DNA of 64,000 nucleotides from Telmatactis stephensoni (lineage: Eukaryota; Cnidaria; Anthozoa; Actiniaria; Isophelliidae): the NCBI GenBank assembly GCA_029948255.1, contig JALIZF010001478.1:186001-250000 (forward strand), given 5' to 3'. Positions 45,301 through 54,300 of this stretch are shown here, one piece after another. The notes below the pieces were generated by a model. It ran no database searches, was not told where the DNA came from, and saw only the letters and a list, made by a program, of their open reading frames with translations. The translations under genes and the position numbers were made by a program. Within the stretch, counting starts at the first letter, position 1; every line of letters starts with the position of its first letter.

Positions 45301-47731
45301 CTAGTGACAGTGATGATAGTGGTAGTTAGGTAAAGCAGCATCTATATGAGCAAACTTTCCTTTATTGTGGTGTACGTTCGGATGTCGGTGGTGTATGGTC
45401 CGCTGTTTGCGCCACTTAAGTGTAGGATATACGATGCAACTTTTACTGTATATGTTGCGCACAAAGCAGTTACACGGTGTGCCCAATCCTGCATTTGTTA
45501 CACACAAAGTACAATGCTACTTCTGCAACTTTTGCGCATTGCATTGTGATCAAGTATAGAAGGGCTTCAAACAGCTGATGAATCTCATTGTCTGCTTCAA
45601 ATGGTGGTCAATGTTTGACCACCATGTGCTCTCAACCAGAGAATATTGCATTGAAAGCTCGTCTTTCAGGTGATGAAAATTCCAATGAGATTGGAAATGA
45701 CGTCATATGAAACCCAAGAATTGCAGAAGTGGACACACTCGGCCCAACCGCTGTTGCGGGAACCCTGTTGCGCGCAACGTTTAAGGAAAAGTTGCATCGC
45801 GTGTTCGTGCTTTAATGATAGAACTACGGTAGAATGATTGTGAGGTTTGAGGTAGATTGGCAATGTTATTTTTGTCATTTAGGATGACAATCCTCGTGCG
45901 TGTGACCCCCCAGCGTCATCACACAGGGATGTCAGAGGTGTTGAGCCAGCGGATTTTGTCCTCATCCAAATCTTTCAACCCCTGGCTCCTTGAGGGGGAC
46001 TGAAGATAGGGTAGGCTTGGGTGAGGTGGGTAGTGCTCTGAAGGGCACCACAAGTACAGATGTCGGTGTCATCTGCGCCAATGGTGTAAAGGAAGCGCTT
46101 GATCTTTCCCCGGCCAGTCCGGAGACGGTTGAGCGCTAGACTAACCCAGGCAGGGCGGTGGAGGCGATAGTCTGGGGGCTTCATAGATGGTTCCTTGATG
46201 TAGTTGTGGAGGCTGGTACACGTACTTGTCCACCCCTCATCCTCAGGATGACAATGATGGCAGTAAAAATAAGTGATTCACTGCCTTATATTTATGATCT
46301 TGGATGTATATACTCACTTTCACTGCATTTAGGCTGCTCGATATTATACAATAATCCTCCTGTAGACGCCTGGTAGACTTTGACGTTAGCATCAATCTGG
46401 TCCCAGCAGACTCCATTGGTGTAAATATGAACGTAGTAGCTGAAAGTCTCCGAAGCCACACCCGTCAGGGTAACGGTTTCAGGTCCATGCATGTTTGTAG
46501 CATCTACATCGAGACTAATTGACTCAGAGCCATGTGTACATTTTCTTTCGTCATAAAATACCTAAAAAAAGGTAATCATCAACAAGCAAATTACAGCTAG
46601 GATGCAGCTAAACGTGTCCGGGTGAAGGCCTGTAAATGGCGCACTATGCTGCAGCCATACAACCCATGTTTAACCATGGAGCACAGCTCAGATCGAAACA
46701 GTGTTGGTTTTAGTGGAGGGAGGAAAACCGGAGTATCCGGAGAAAAACCCTCGCGGCAAGGGAAAGACCAACTAACTCAACTCGCATGTGGTCCAGCACC
46801 CGAGCTGGAACTCGAATCTGGACCACCGTGGTGAGAGGAGAGAGGTGAACTACTATGCCACCATATGCAGGGGGTCCTCAGACGTAGTCCTATTACCTTT
46901 CCTAGCTTGCATTTTCCGCTCGTCGGCCAGGGCGTTAGAACATAAGAGTCCAAATCTCTCGGTACTTTATCCCACGTCAGCACAATCCTGTACATATCAA
47001 CGTTTCCCCTCAGCGAGAGTTTAGGCGAAATAACCAGATCTAGAGGAATCATCTTCGAGTCGTCCGAATCAGGAGCAACAGTAAGATACTCACTTAATGT
47101 ATAGTAACCAATTCTCGATACACGGACCTGCAAAACCAAGAAGAATAAGGGCATTGAATATGATAAGCAAGCCATGGCAGGCTCGTAACATGGTATATGG
47201 GATCAGGGATCAAGCTCCAAATTATGGCCAGGAACAGGGATCAGAAGCCAGGGCTCAGGGATCAAATGGGTGGGATCGAGGATCAGGGACATTGGGTCAG
47301 GATCAGGGATCAGCTCAGATTTTTGCACCAAGGATAAGGGGTCAAAAATTTCTAAAAATATGGACTCAGGAATCAAAATTTCTGTAAAAAACCGGGATCA
47401 GTGAGACGAAAATATACCATGTTACGAGCCTGCCATGGTAAACAAGGGCTTGAAATGGGTGAGGGAATACTGAAGAGATTAAAGGAAATGAGGGGGAATA
47501 GGGGACCAAAGACAAATAATAGAAACATAGATAGATATAAACCAGATAATGAGCACATTGAAGGTGGACACTATCAGCACTTACCTGATAGTGTCCAGGT
47601 TGAACCTTCTCAATCACAGCGACACCATAAGAGTTCGTTAAACTTTTGGCTGTTTTCAGAAAAATCCCTGCGTTGGACAACAGGTTACATTCTGCTCCTG
47701 CAATTCGATGGCTCCGTATTGCATCTTTGAC
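27329..47731 (-). CDS. Alpha2delta/CACHD1-like VWA-Cache protein with N-terminal DUF2135-like domain
   Basis: Exons, 5' to 3': 47731-47585, 47127-46897, 46561-46318, 45206-44931, 44455-44205, 43440-43408, 43095-43009, 42541-42454, 42186-42014, 41157-41027, 40395-40287, 39209-39027, 37617-37543, 36290-36231, 35660-35516, 35027-34929, 34849-34746, 33721-33573, 33479-33443, 33104-32980, 32688-32578, 31840-31702, 31338-31251, 30862-30796, 30374-30269, 28493-28368, 27469-27329 (TGA). All joins agree in phase except 30269/28493, where a phase-shifting exon is missing. Domains: a carboxypeptidase-regulatory-like fold (GVAVIEKVQPGHYQVRVSRI); DUF2135/YfaP-like (LTWDKVPRDLDSYV, DVDATNMHGPETVTL); VWA (PWYIEGVRGPKNVIFLFDIS); Cache (FDERLGMYVTLGVP, GVVGIDTTLSELL); and alpha2delta signatures (AAWRYIATNSGAMRQYPG, RYDPTTRPWYHGAKTYPG). 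Such proteins are extracellular partners of calcium channels. The MIDAS motif is incomplete (DISYA). The signal peptide is not found. Confidence 0.88.
27399..27769. repeat. 119-bp tandem array spanning the 3' splice site of the last alpha2delta-like exon
   Basis: Units start at 27399, 27518, 27637 and 27756 (partial), period exactly 119. On the minus strand each unit contains the acceptor acattattaccag, then the exon start GTAAGATTTTGCGG, and about 70 further exon bases. Only the unit next to 27399 runs on into the real terminal exon. The other copies are decoy acceptor-plus-exon fragments upstream of it. Confidence 0.92.
28368..28493 (-). CDS. Alpha2delta-like C-terminal exon with a two-base frame break
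   Basis: The minus-strand exon opens T|GGCAAGGTTGAG, giving GKVEGNTRCGRY, and closes in another frame as MVPVPNTNVYLIALDGG then PAVKCRS before donor gtaagt. The switch lies at the TA run 28451-28460. Removing one TA, as in the two neighbouring array copies, gives one continuous frame of 41 codons with phase 0 exit, which fits exon 27469-27329. The NTNVYLI block matches the conserved IP-NTN-type segment of alpha2delta proteins. Confidence 0.75.
28413..28715. repeat. 101/103-bp tandem array spanning the 3' splice site of exon 28493-28368
   Basis: Three copies begin at 28413 (103 bp), 28516 (101 bp) and 28617 (about 99 bp). Each holds, on the minus strand, a pyrimidine tract and acceptor (gtactgtgtttag) followed by the first 80 or so exon bases. 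The exon-proximal copy differs by an extra TA inside taatatatat (28451-28460); the other two have taatatat. Confidence 0.92.
28781..29580. mobile_element. Older dispersed repeat, interrupted by the 28856-29362 element
   Basis: The segments 28781-28855 and 29363-29580 align with 39940-40210: shared words include cttttcgcgggctt, caggaatcccaagcaatattt, tctttgagcttaattttga and gctggcaaagt-like text. The family is non-coding and not identified. Confidence 0.75.
28856..29362. mobile_element. 507-bp inverted-repeat element with 9-bp target duplication
   Basis: The terminal inverted repeats start TAGTCCAGTCCCAGACTCTC and extend about 78 bp nearly perfectly (28856-28932 against 29284-29362). Flanks are aggaatccc at 28847-28855 and aggcatccc at 29363-29371, a 9-bp duplication with one mismatch. 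A related repeat at 40011 shows the uninterrupted target aggaatcccaagcaatattt. No transposase frame is present. Confidence 0.92.
29821..29958. mobile_element. 138-bp MITE with 28-bp perfect terminal repeats
   Basis: It starts tttattagatatttccttgt and ends acaaggaaatatctaataaa, perfect inverted complements that extend to gtattacg/cgtaatac. The interior has atgtattttaccgagc and gcaaggtaaaatacaagt, a second inverted pair. It lies in the alpha2delta-like gene between exons 30269 and 28493. Confidence 0.9.
30545..30690. repeat. Pyrimidine-rich microsatellite tract
   Basis: Runs of ctctccccct then ccctccctcc lie directly upstream (in gene sense) of exon 30374. They are the complement of a purine tract on the sense strand. 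Simple sequence. Confidence 0.9.
31924..32070. mobile_element. Family A inverted-repeat element, copy 3
   Basis: Left end agagcagattttgtatgagt, right end acaatcatacgaaatctact. The interior matches copy 1 (gtctatagaagcattcgaaattcctg-like). It lies in the intron between exons 32578 and 31840. Confidence 0.85.
32338..32512. mobile_element. Fold-back element in alpha2delta-like intron
   Basis: The left arm has aatttgaaatccaagtggag and ccgatactactggaaaaaag; the right arm has ttcagaagtatcggcttcac and tttgatgtccaattt. The arms are inverted complements with mismatches. Confidence 0.7.
33800..33990 (-). mobile_element. tRNA-derived SINE
   Basis: On the minus strand it begins tgtagctaagttggttagtg (A-box-like), continues to ggtctcgggttcaatcccca (a good B box), and is followed by a tail with gagaagtcgag-type and agctttaagtaccctt words. 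Related tails occur at 31440-31620 and 40800-40930, so this SINE family has at least one complete and two damaged copies here. It lies in the intron before exon 33721. Confidence 0.85.
34128..34287. mobile_element. Family A inverted-repeat element, copy 4 (opposite orientation)
   Basis: The ends ctagagcagatttcgtatga and actcgtacgaaaactgctct pair. Internal order is reversed relative to copies 1 and 3 (cgaaagctttatatagac appears as the complement). Confidence 0.85.
34528..34634. repeat. (CCCT)n microsatellite
   Basis: About 26 uninterrupted ccct tetramers. It lies in the intron just downstream (gene sense) of exon 34849-34746. Confidence 0.97.
35284..35498. mobile_element. 215-bp MITE with about 39-bp perfect terminal repeats
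   Basis: It starts aaggcggtgttacacgagac and ends gtctcgtgtaacaccgcctt; pairing continues perfectly through gatttttaacgacgatttt and its complement. The interior contains gcgcaacgttgcaac. A related but diverged element with cgacaacgattttccgcgc-like arms is at 40567-40808. Confidence 0.9.
36366..36589. mobile_element. Complete TIR element (aggatcatcct family), copy 2
   Basis: The ends are TTAGGGGGTGTTTACATG and CATGTAAACACCCCCTAA, a perfect 18-bp inverted repeat. Internal arms cctgctatacatttactgca and tgcagtaaatgtatagcagg make a second fold-back. This copy lacks the multiplied aataaaggatcatcctag units seen at 7961-8362. Confidence 0.92.
36598..36838. mobile_element. Fold-back element with gagtgatttagcaaa ends
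   Basis: The left end gagtgatttagcaaa and the right end tttgctaaatcactc are perfect inverted complements; inner words tgacgccacgtgaaagagga and tcacgtcctgttcacg also pair loosely. A one-sided relative lies at 33150-33245 (cacgtcgcgtttgttaaatc). Confidence 0.85.
36890..37490. repeat. About 600-bp inverted repeat with roughly 300-bp imperfect arms
   Basis: The outer arms share gcttaagcaccaagaacgta with its complement at 37422-37441. Mid arms share agaattaccataactggaaa with tttccagctatggtaattat, and inner arms share gtgaagtttgaag with cttcattcaaacttcac. The centre is the palindrome ctggtaggca-tctct-tgcctaccag at 37180-37204. It lies in the intron between exons 37543 and 36290. Confidence 0.85.
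38630..38905. repeat. GGAA-rich purine tract
   Basis: Degenerate ggaaggaagg/gagggacgga sequence over about 275 bp. It gives long spurious frames on both strands. It sits between exons 39027 and 37617, on the sense strand a pyrimidine tract. Confidence 0.95.
39940..40210. mobile_element. Dispersed repeat, uninterrupted copy (empty site for the 28856 element)
   Basis: Homologous to 28781-28855 plus 29363-29580, with aggaatccc present once at 40011-40019. Contains gcgcatgcgcgagttttcgc and tctttgagcttaattttga. It lies in the intron after exon 40395-40287. Confidence 0.78.
40567..40808. mobile_element. Fold-back element with ccgggtcgattggcaacaac ends
   Basis: The left arm gtcgattggcaacaacgatt-ttccgcgc pairs with the right arm gcgcggaaaatcgttgttgc-gaatcgac; the outer ends aatgttaaac and gtgtaacatc also pair. 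A damaged SINE tail follows at 40800-40930. Confidence 0.8.
41273..41562. mobile_element. MITE of the ggacacacgatgcaac family with foreign interior
   Basis: The left end aaagcctggacataagatgc and the right end gcatcgcatgtccaggcttt are inverted complements with few mismatches. The interior includes a block (tactaaacctccaatggttt) that also occurs at 9404-9470, so it is either part of the family or a nested piece. Confidence 0.75.
41568..41722. mobile_element. 155-bp hairpin element
   Basis: It starts attcgggattcttaatatta and ends taatattaagaatcccgaat, perfectly inverted; pairing continues through cgaaagcgaggctaagcacg and its complement, giving roughly 60-bp arms around a short loop. It directly follows the 41273-41562 element. 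Confidence 0.9.
43662..44105. repeat. 42-bp minisatellite (about 10 copies), same unit as 18802-19103
   Basis: The unit is gcgcgcaacattgtaggggt + ggacacacggtgcaac + tgtgtt, identical in consensus to the array in the M13 intron. It is flanked by ends gacccgaacacacgatg (43555) and ttgcattgtgcgttcggtct (44162), inverted complements in part, so the array grew inside a MITE. It lies between exons 44205 and 43440. Long frames of about 170-213 codons on both strands are artefacts. Confidence 0.96.
45892..46244 (-). mobile_element. 5'-truncated LINE insertion with 11-bp target duplication
   Basis: On the minus strand it encodes HRPAWVSLALNRLRTGRGK and TDICTCGALQSTTHL, the zinc-binding C-terminal tail typical of I/Jockey-type LINE ORF2. 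The bases aggatgacaat stand at both edges (45881-45891 and 46245-46255), a candidate target duplication. Only about 350 bp were inserted. It lies in the intron between exons 46318 and 45206. Confidence 0.85.
46615..46885 (-). mobile_element. tRNA-derived SINE, second family, copy 1
   Basis: Minus strand: gtggcatagtagttcacctc (A-box-like), then cagattcgagttccagctcg (B box), then the body word gtttttctccggatactccg and gttttcctccctccactaaa. The body is shared with 60640-60832. It lies in the intron between exons 46897 and 46561. Confidence 0.8.
47172..47438. mobile_element. 267-bp MITE with 27-bp perfect terminal repeats
   Basis: It starts ccatggcaggctcgtaacat and ends atgttacgagcctgccatgg; pairing extends through ggtatat/atatacc. 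The interior is made of gggatcagggatca words, a short-period degenerate array. It lies between exons 47585 and 47127. Confidence 0.92.
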
Positions 47732-47779
47732 CTAAACCAAAACACACGATAAGTCCAAACCCTGAAAGGAAAGCCAATA

Positions 47780-48022
47780 AGAGGAGAGGAGAGGAGAGGA
47801 GAGAAGGGGAGGGGAGGGGAGGATAGAGGAGGGGAGAGGAGAGGTAGGTAGGTAGGTAGGTAATTGCTTTATTTGCATGACTCATTTGATTACAAGTATT
47901 GCAAAAACATATTAATTTTACAATGATTATGTATATATAAAGATGATAATAAAGAACTTTAAGCAATAAGAGGAGAGGAGAGGAGAGGAGAGGAGAGGAG
48001 AGGAGAGGAGAGGAGAGGAGAG
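47780..48022. repeat. GGAGA microsatellite runs with a (GGTA) patch
   Basis: Two gaggagagga runs (47780-47842, 47970-48022) surround a ggtaggtaggtaggta patch and a unique segment. Simple sequence upstream (gene sense) of exon 47731. Confidence 0.95.
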
Positions 48023-49784
48023 ACAAGCCTCATTACCATTACCAGACAGTCGGAGATTAAAGAGCTTATCTTCACGTAAACAGGAAACGGCAGACGGCAG
48101 AGAGGATCACATGATCTACTTTTTTTGCGCTCGGCGTTGTCGTTTTAACGCGAAGGTAAGTCATTTCGCGTTTGACGTAAACGAGATACGTTACGCTCAC
48201 GTTTACGTTCCAAACGCAATTCGCCAGGAACGAAAAAAGCAGTCAATTGGTCGTCTTTGTAGTCTGCTGTTTTACGGTTACGTGAAACTTAAGCTCTCTA
48301 TCTTGACTCTATCACTCGTTGGATCTCTTACCGTCCAACCACAGTTAATAGTTAACTATGGTCAAACAATCAGGCTGACAGCCTCTTGAATGAAGAATTC
48401 TCCTCAAAATCACGCATTCGACACGAAGTCAATTTCGCTGATTTCACATCAATTCAACAGTCAAAAATTATCGTTCTTTTCGGCGATTTCTCGACATTAT
48501 TCGGTTAATCTACCATTTGTATTTCTTTATAACGTCTATAACTGTAATCTTTTCGAATCTTGATACCCACATAAGCCTGAAATCCTTGCATTGAATTTTT
48601 TGAAGTTGAGCTCGCTTATCCGGCTCCAAACACCACATCAAAATGATTTTCGATAACGTCTATATGGTTACTGTCTGTTATCTGAAACATTTTGGCTCAA
48701 GATGAGACCAGAATAGCGACGTTCTACTGTAAATACCCTCGGTACCACACTCCGATTCGTGTCTATTTAAGACATTTAATGATTTATGATTTATATATTT
48801 ACACACTTCAATTAAACAGAAAACAAAAACTAAGATTTAATAAAGTGAAATGATATCTGCGTAATTAGGATCACAGTTTAATACAGAATATAAAAGTTCT
48901 TTCATTAGAAATCAAATGCGCGACGCGGAAAAACGTCTGCAAGGACATTTTTTGGAAATAACGTGCCAAATTATAAACTCGGCTTCGTATTGACTGTCCT
49001 GGATATTAGTCGGGAAAGTAACTGCAAAGATCCGAGTCAAAAGTGTCATCACACATTGAAAATACTAGTACGAAAATGTCGGAACTGAATGGCATACCGA
49101 TCTTTACTACATTAAATATCCATGATAGAGAAATATCCAAAATAGTCTGTAAAAATCCGATTACTGCCAATTGAGCAATATATGCTGTGAATCTAAAAAC
49201 GACAAATTAATAAGCGTAACTGTACACGCTGAAAATTCACTATTCTAAATACTATTTAGACTTAAAGGAATAACATTTGGTTAAGCAAATTATGGAGTAA
49301 AAGAAACAAAAAGTCAAAAAAGAAAGCAACTCCAGCAATGACCACATTTAGCAATCAGAAGTTGCGCTTAGTGGCACGAAAATTTCATAGAAAATCAAAT
49401 TAGCATTTAATACTACGAACCTGGCATCGAACCGACACTGTTTGGATTTGACCAGAACAACAAAGCACCAAGAAAACTACCACATTTCCAGCACGCACTG
49501 CCATACTAGACCTATTTTATGGCAAATCTGATTAGATTTCAAGCGCCAAGAAAAAAGACAACGGACTTGGCATCCTGTCAAAGTAGATCACGTTTACAAA
49601 ATGGACTATCATCAAGCACTTATTTGCATTTTCATTAAGATGGAACAATAGGTTCTAAATCCTTTAGTTGTTTGATAAATAGACTGTTAGCCACTCTAGC
49701 TATGAGCAACCCAGTTGATTAACACCTTTAATTTCAATGCACGAATCAGTCGGAGGCGAGTTCAGAAACAATCATTAAACTTAC

Positions 49785-49859
49785 CGGATTTACCGGATCA
49801 GAAGTCACAGCTATAATTAGACCTTGAGCACTTGACAGATTATCAGGAAAATGGACCAT
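49785..49859 (-). CDS. Candidate upstream coding exon of the alpha2delta-like gene
   Basis: The minus strand opens with ATG at 49859 and encodes MVHFPDNLSSAQGLIIAVT then SDPVNP, ending in phase 0 at gtaagt (49784). A second in-frame donor gtaaat lies nine bases earlier. The next known exon (47731) also enters in phase 0, and IIAVTSDPVNPVKDAI would suit the first strand of the carboxypeptidase-regulatory-like fold. Against it: an in-frame TGA lies 6 bases upstream of the ATG and no signal peptide is encoded. Confidence 0.3.
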
Positions 49860-50661
49860 CCTTCATACAGCTTCCTGGAAGGAAAAGAAAACCACCTTGA
49901 AACAATTCCTGGCTTTTGGATTTCTAACTTTCGACGCTTTTGTTTACTCGGGTTCTAGTGCAGTCATGGGCTTCGATTCCATCTTTTATTTAATCATTTA
50001 TTTACCTAATTACTTATTTATTTATATATTTTTATTTATTTATTCATTCATTCATTCATTTATTTGTTTATAAATTTATTTATCTATCTATCTAATTCTT
50101 TTTATTTACACATCAGTCAATATCTGCTCAGTGAAACTTTTACCATTCTTTTCGAATTGAAGCGTTTTACGATTTCACTCATGTCCTGAATCGATAGCTA
50201 TAATCAGAGCTCACACTCTCTTGGTCATTTATTCAACTCACATACTGCAGCTTCGCTCCATACAATTCTTTGTAATTTTTCATCGAAATATCTCAATGTA
50301 CAATAAATGTTCCACATTGAAGAACACTGGCCAGCAAATCAATCCTAGACGCAAATAATGCAAGAAAACCCGTTTCGCACAAAACATTAGTTTAAAAAAA
50401 TAAAATAAGAAAATGACGTCACCTCTAAAGATTCATAAAAATATAGTACTTCCCTTTGGAATACCGAGAAAAGATTTTAAATAGTGGCTATTAGATCCTT
50501 GAAGAATCATTCAGTATCGTTTCAGCTAAATTTGAAGAAGAGGCTATTAAAAGGATGAATATATATTTAATTTAAAAATAAAATACAGGGATACAACTAT
50601 TGCAAAATGTGAAACGTATACAATTCCTACGTACACGCAATGTGTACAGATGTCAGTGACC

Positions 50662-50841
50662 TAGTCCAGTTCCTGGCCCATTCTTTCGGCATTTTTTTTC
50701 TTTCTTTTTTTTTTTTCCGTTGGGGTTTGTTGGTAGTGCTTACCGAACAACAAAGGAAGCCCAAAAAGAGACGGGTAGTCCAACGAAAAAGAAACAAAAT
50801 TAAAAGGAAAAAAGCCGAAAGAAGGGGCCAGGAACTGGACT
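50662..50841. mobile_element. Fold-back element
   Basis: The left arm tagtccagttcctggccca-ttctttcggc and the right arm gccgaaagaa-ggggccaggaactggact pair over about 28 bp; poly-T/poly-A inner arms extend the hairpin. Confidence 0.82.
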
Positions 50842-51316
50842 TTTTTTTAGTCAGTGACCAGGCTTGAAACTACGGAGCCGTCAAAGGGACATGCACACTT
50901 TTTTGATGCGACTTTTGCTACAAGTTTTGCTGCGACTTGCAAGTTTCACTGCGACTTTTGCCAAAGCTGAAGTTTTACTGCGTTTTAGTAAAACTTGCAC
51001 CAAGTCACAGTAAAACTTGCAAATCGCCATAAAACTTTCAGTAAAAGTCGCAATGCAGCTTGACTCTTGCAGGAAAAATCGCAGTAAAACTTGCAGTAAA
51101 ACTCGCAATAAAACTTAGACCAAAAGTCGCATTAAAACTTGCAACTTGTAGTAAATCGACGCTTCGCGTCTCGGTAAATATTCTACCGCTATTCACCTCC
51201 AATTCAGTGAATAATTGTTAAGTATTGAGGTACAATGAATGAAGTGAATGAAGTACCAACCGTGTCGGCTCCGTATGAAACGGAACACTGTTTGAAAAGG
51301 TGTGCCTTATACATCA

Positions 51317-54300
51317 CTAGTTATCTAAAAACTCCATAACCAAAGGAAACACTAATTTTCGTGAAGCTTTTACATTCAACTGGTCGTAACAGAAGCATCC
51401 ACACTTTGTCAAACTACAGTCCATAGAAACCAATGTACAATCCTTAGCAACCAACTGAAGTTCATTTTTCTTCTTTAAAAACTCTGATAAACGTTGGATT
51501 CCATCTTGGTCTTCCCCACATACCATTATCTGCCTGAATGGCGGCCCATCCATACAATGAAAATACATTGCCATGACAACCAATACACTGAGCCCCTTTA
51601 ATTTTGAAAATTCTTGAAGATCCTTTGCAATGTTTTCTTTAGCTAGAAATGATTCTAAAGAAAGTCCAATTGAGCTGATGCCAATTGACAGTTGACTTTT
51701 CAGATTTCTAGGAACAGCTTTGTAATCTTTGCGTAGAATTTCCATGCTTGTCAAACTTGAGGTATCGAATTTTGCTGAGGGAAAGAAAACCTTGTTAGGA
51801 GCTGGTATTTGGGAAATGAAAAACAGGCTTTCTTGGCAGCGACACCTGAGGAACTAGAATTATGATAAAACAATAGCCAAAAAACTTGTAATGAAACAAT
51901 GCCCTCAATACAAAGAGCTCTAATTAATCTCAATACAATACATCCTGCAACACTAAGAAAGAACCAAAAATAGATAGTTGTGCTTTGACTTACCCTTGCT
52001 CACAGCCAAATATAACTCATCTAAAGAAAAATCTGACTTAAAGTATTTTTTCAGTTGATCTACAACAGCAACATCCTTTGGTGTCATTCTCCCAGCCCTT
52101 GGATCAAGGTTTACTGTATCCAGTAAAATAGCTGCAAGTAGCAGACTTATTACTTGTTCATCTAGCATATCAGGTGATTTCTGTAAGACTTTTTCTGCTA
52201 CTAAAGTACTACATGAACCAACTGGTTCTATGGTCTTCAAGTAATTGGGAGATGTTGGAATTTCATCCTTATGGTGATCTAGTGATTTTGGTAATAAAAT
52301 ACAAAATAATGTTGTTAAAATCTAACAATATACCTTTCCAAATTTGCTTGAATGACTGGCACAAAGCAAGAGATTCAAATAGTGGCTGAGGTTTTCAAAA
52401 TAAACTAAATGTATGGAATTGAAAACACAGGCTTGACTTTGATCTAATTTGCTTTATTCATGAGGTGCCATCTTGAATTTGCATTGTTTGACGTCTTTGT
52501 TTCTAACATGCCACGCTTGACCTTGTTTCTAAGTAAGAAACAAAGACATCTAGTTCAAGATGGCATCTCCGTGATTAAAGCGAATAAGGTCAGTCATGCA
52601 AATTTGGGAAAGGTACTCATTCATTCTATTACTGGCTGGAGATGGGAGAAAGTTAAAGTATTGATACCCAATCACCTCTACCCCCCTTCCCCCCCCCCCC
52701 CCCCCCCAACCTCCCAATCATTGTACACTAACCTACTATTTCAAGCAAAACTTCCTTCAAGAAGGCCTGGTGAACAGGAATGATGTTGTGGTCCACTAGT
52801 ATCACCAAAAGTTTCCCTTGATCCTTCATGGCCTTGAGGTCTACCTCATCAATGAATATGAAATCCTTAGAATTGATTCCAAACCTCTCCATTGTATATG
52901 TTATTTCAGTTCTAAGTCTGTAATCTTCTCTTGGGATATTCAGTACTGGAACAATAGCCTCTGATGTATTGGTATTACCTTCTTTAGATTTCACCTATAA
53001 AATATGTGAAATTTGCAAAATGATTTTTTTTCAAAATTAAAGGTGCTCAATTTATTGGTTGTCATGGCAATTTATTTTCATTCATTTCTTTTTACATGTC
53101 ACCTATAAAATGTGTATTAAATTTGCAAAATGACAACTAGTGTGTTTTATCTACATGTTAAAGTGCTCAATATTAGCTGCTTTCTATAGAAGACACATTT
53201 AGACTGTGAGCAGTCCCCCTTTTCCCTCCAGAATGAATCAGTATAAACCAGTGCTTCAAAAATACCTGGACAAACGGTAATGGGGATGAGTACTCATCCA
53301 TATTCTTCGCTCATCCAGGTATTTTCAAAGCACTCGTTTATACTGATTCTAGAGAGAAAAGGGGGACTGCTCACAGTCTAGACTCCCCTCCCCTTCCCCC
53401 CTCCCCCCCCCCCCCCCCCCAAAAAAAAAAAAAAGATTCAGTCAGATTTCACAGGTCCAATTACAGTCTCACAGCGTCAGAATGTATTGCACTGGCCATT
53501 TACTACCTTAAAAGAGGGGCAATCTGGGAAAGAGATGAGGTGACAGATACTTAATTTGTTCTTTCTCATCCTTCTTCCTTTTCCCTTATTATTCATATCT
53601 ATCTAAGAATACTTTTAATTACAACGTATGTGCTTCACTGAACATTGCACCTACTTTTATTACAAACAATATAGAAAATTCTCAATGTCCCCTACCTTAT
53701 AAAGGCAGTAGGCATAGACAATGGCAGATATAACTGAGTCAAGATCACAAGCTTCATTGCCAAGCACCACATGGATCTTGGAGGACTGACTTGACTGGAC
53801 TGAACACTGTACCAAATAAATGACTAGCTTGTATTTGATGCTCAAAAGTATTCTAATCTATTCCATACCTCAAATCTCATTATTTTATAACAATTTTCAG
53901 CTATAATATAATGCACACTCTGATTGCACTTAATTTGGTCAAAGACTTTGCACCAAATCTCCATGAAAGCACCCTATGCACATAAACGGTAATGACGATA
54001 GTGTGTGTGCAACTCCAAACTCTTACTGGCTTTTGGAAAGATATGTTTTTCCCTATCTATCTATGTTATAAAAGGATTGGTCAACACTTAGTGTGCATCT
54101 ATAAAATTTGGAGTGCACTTTTGTTAATCAATTGCTATATAAGCACTCAATAAGCTAGAGTGGCACTTGGCTTTGCCTTGGTGACTCTTTTGCTTCTTTC
54201 ATGCTTAGCAACCTTCCATGTGCACCAAAGACTCCAGGGGGGGGGTCCCCCATATTCGGGTACGTGCCGCCAAACAGGGTAGGGTTTTCAGCGATTTTAC

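Larger units (their letters stand above)
47732..51316. other. Stretch between the alpha2delta-like and PRUNE-like genes
   Basis: It should contain the promoter and missing first exons of the alpha2delta-like gene and the 3' UTR of the PRUNE-like gene. Apart from the candidate exon at 49785-49859 I see no coding sequence. It holds ttatttattt runs (49990-50100), a fold-back (50662-50841) and a tract of aaaacttgca/gcgactttt words (50890-51150). Confidence 0.55.
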
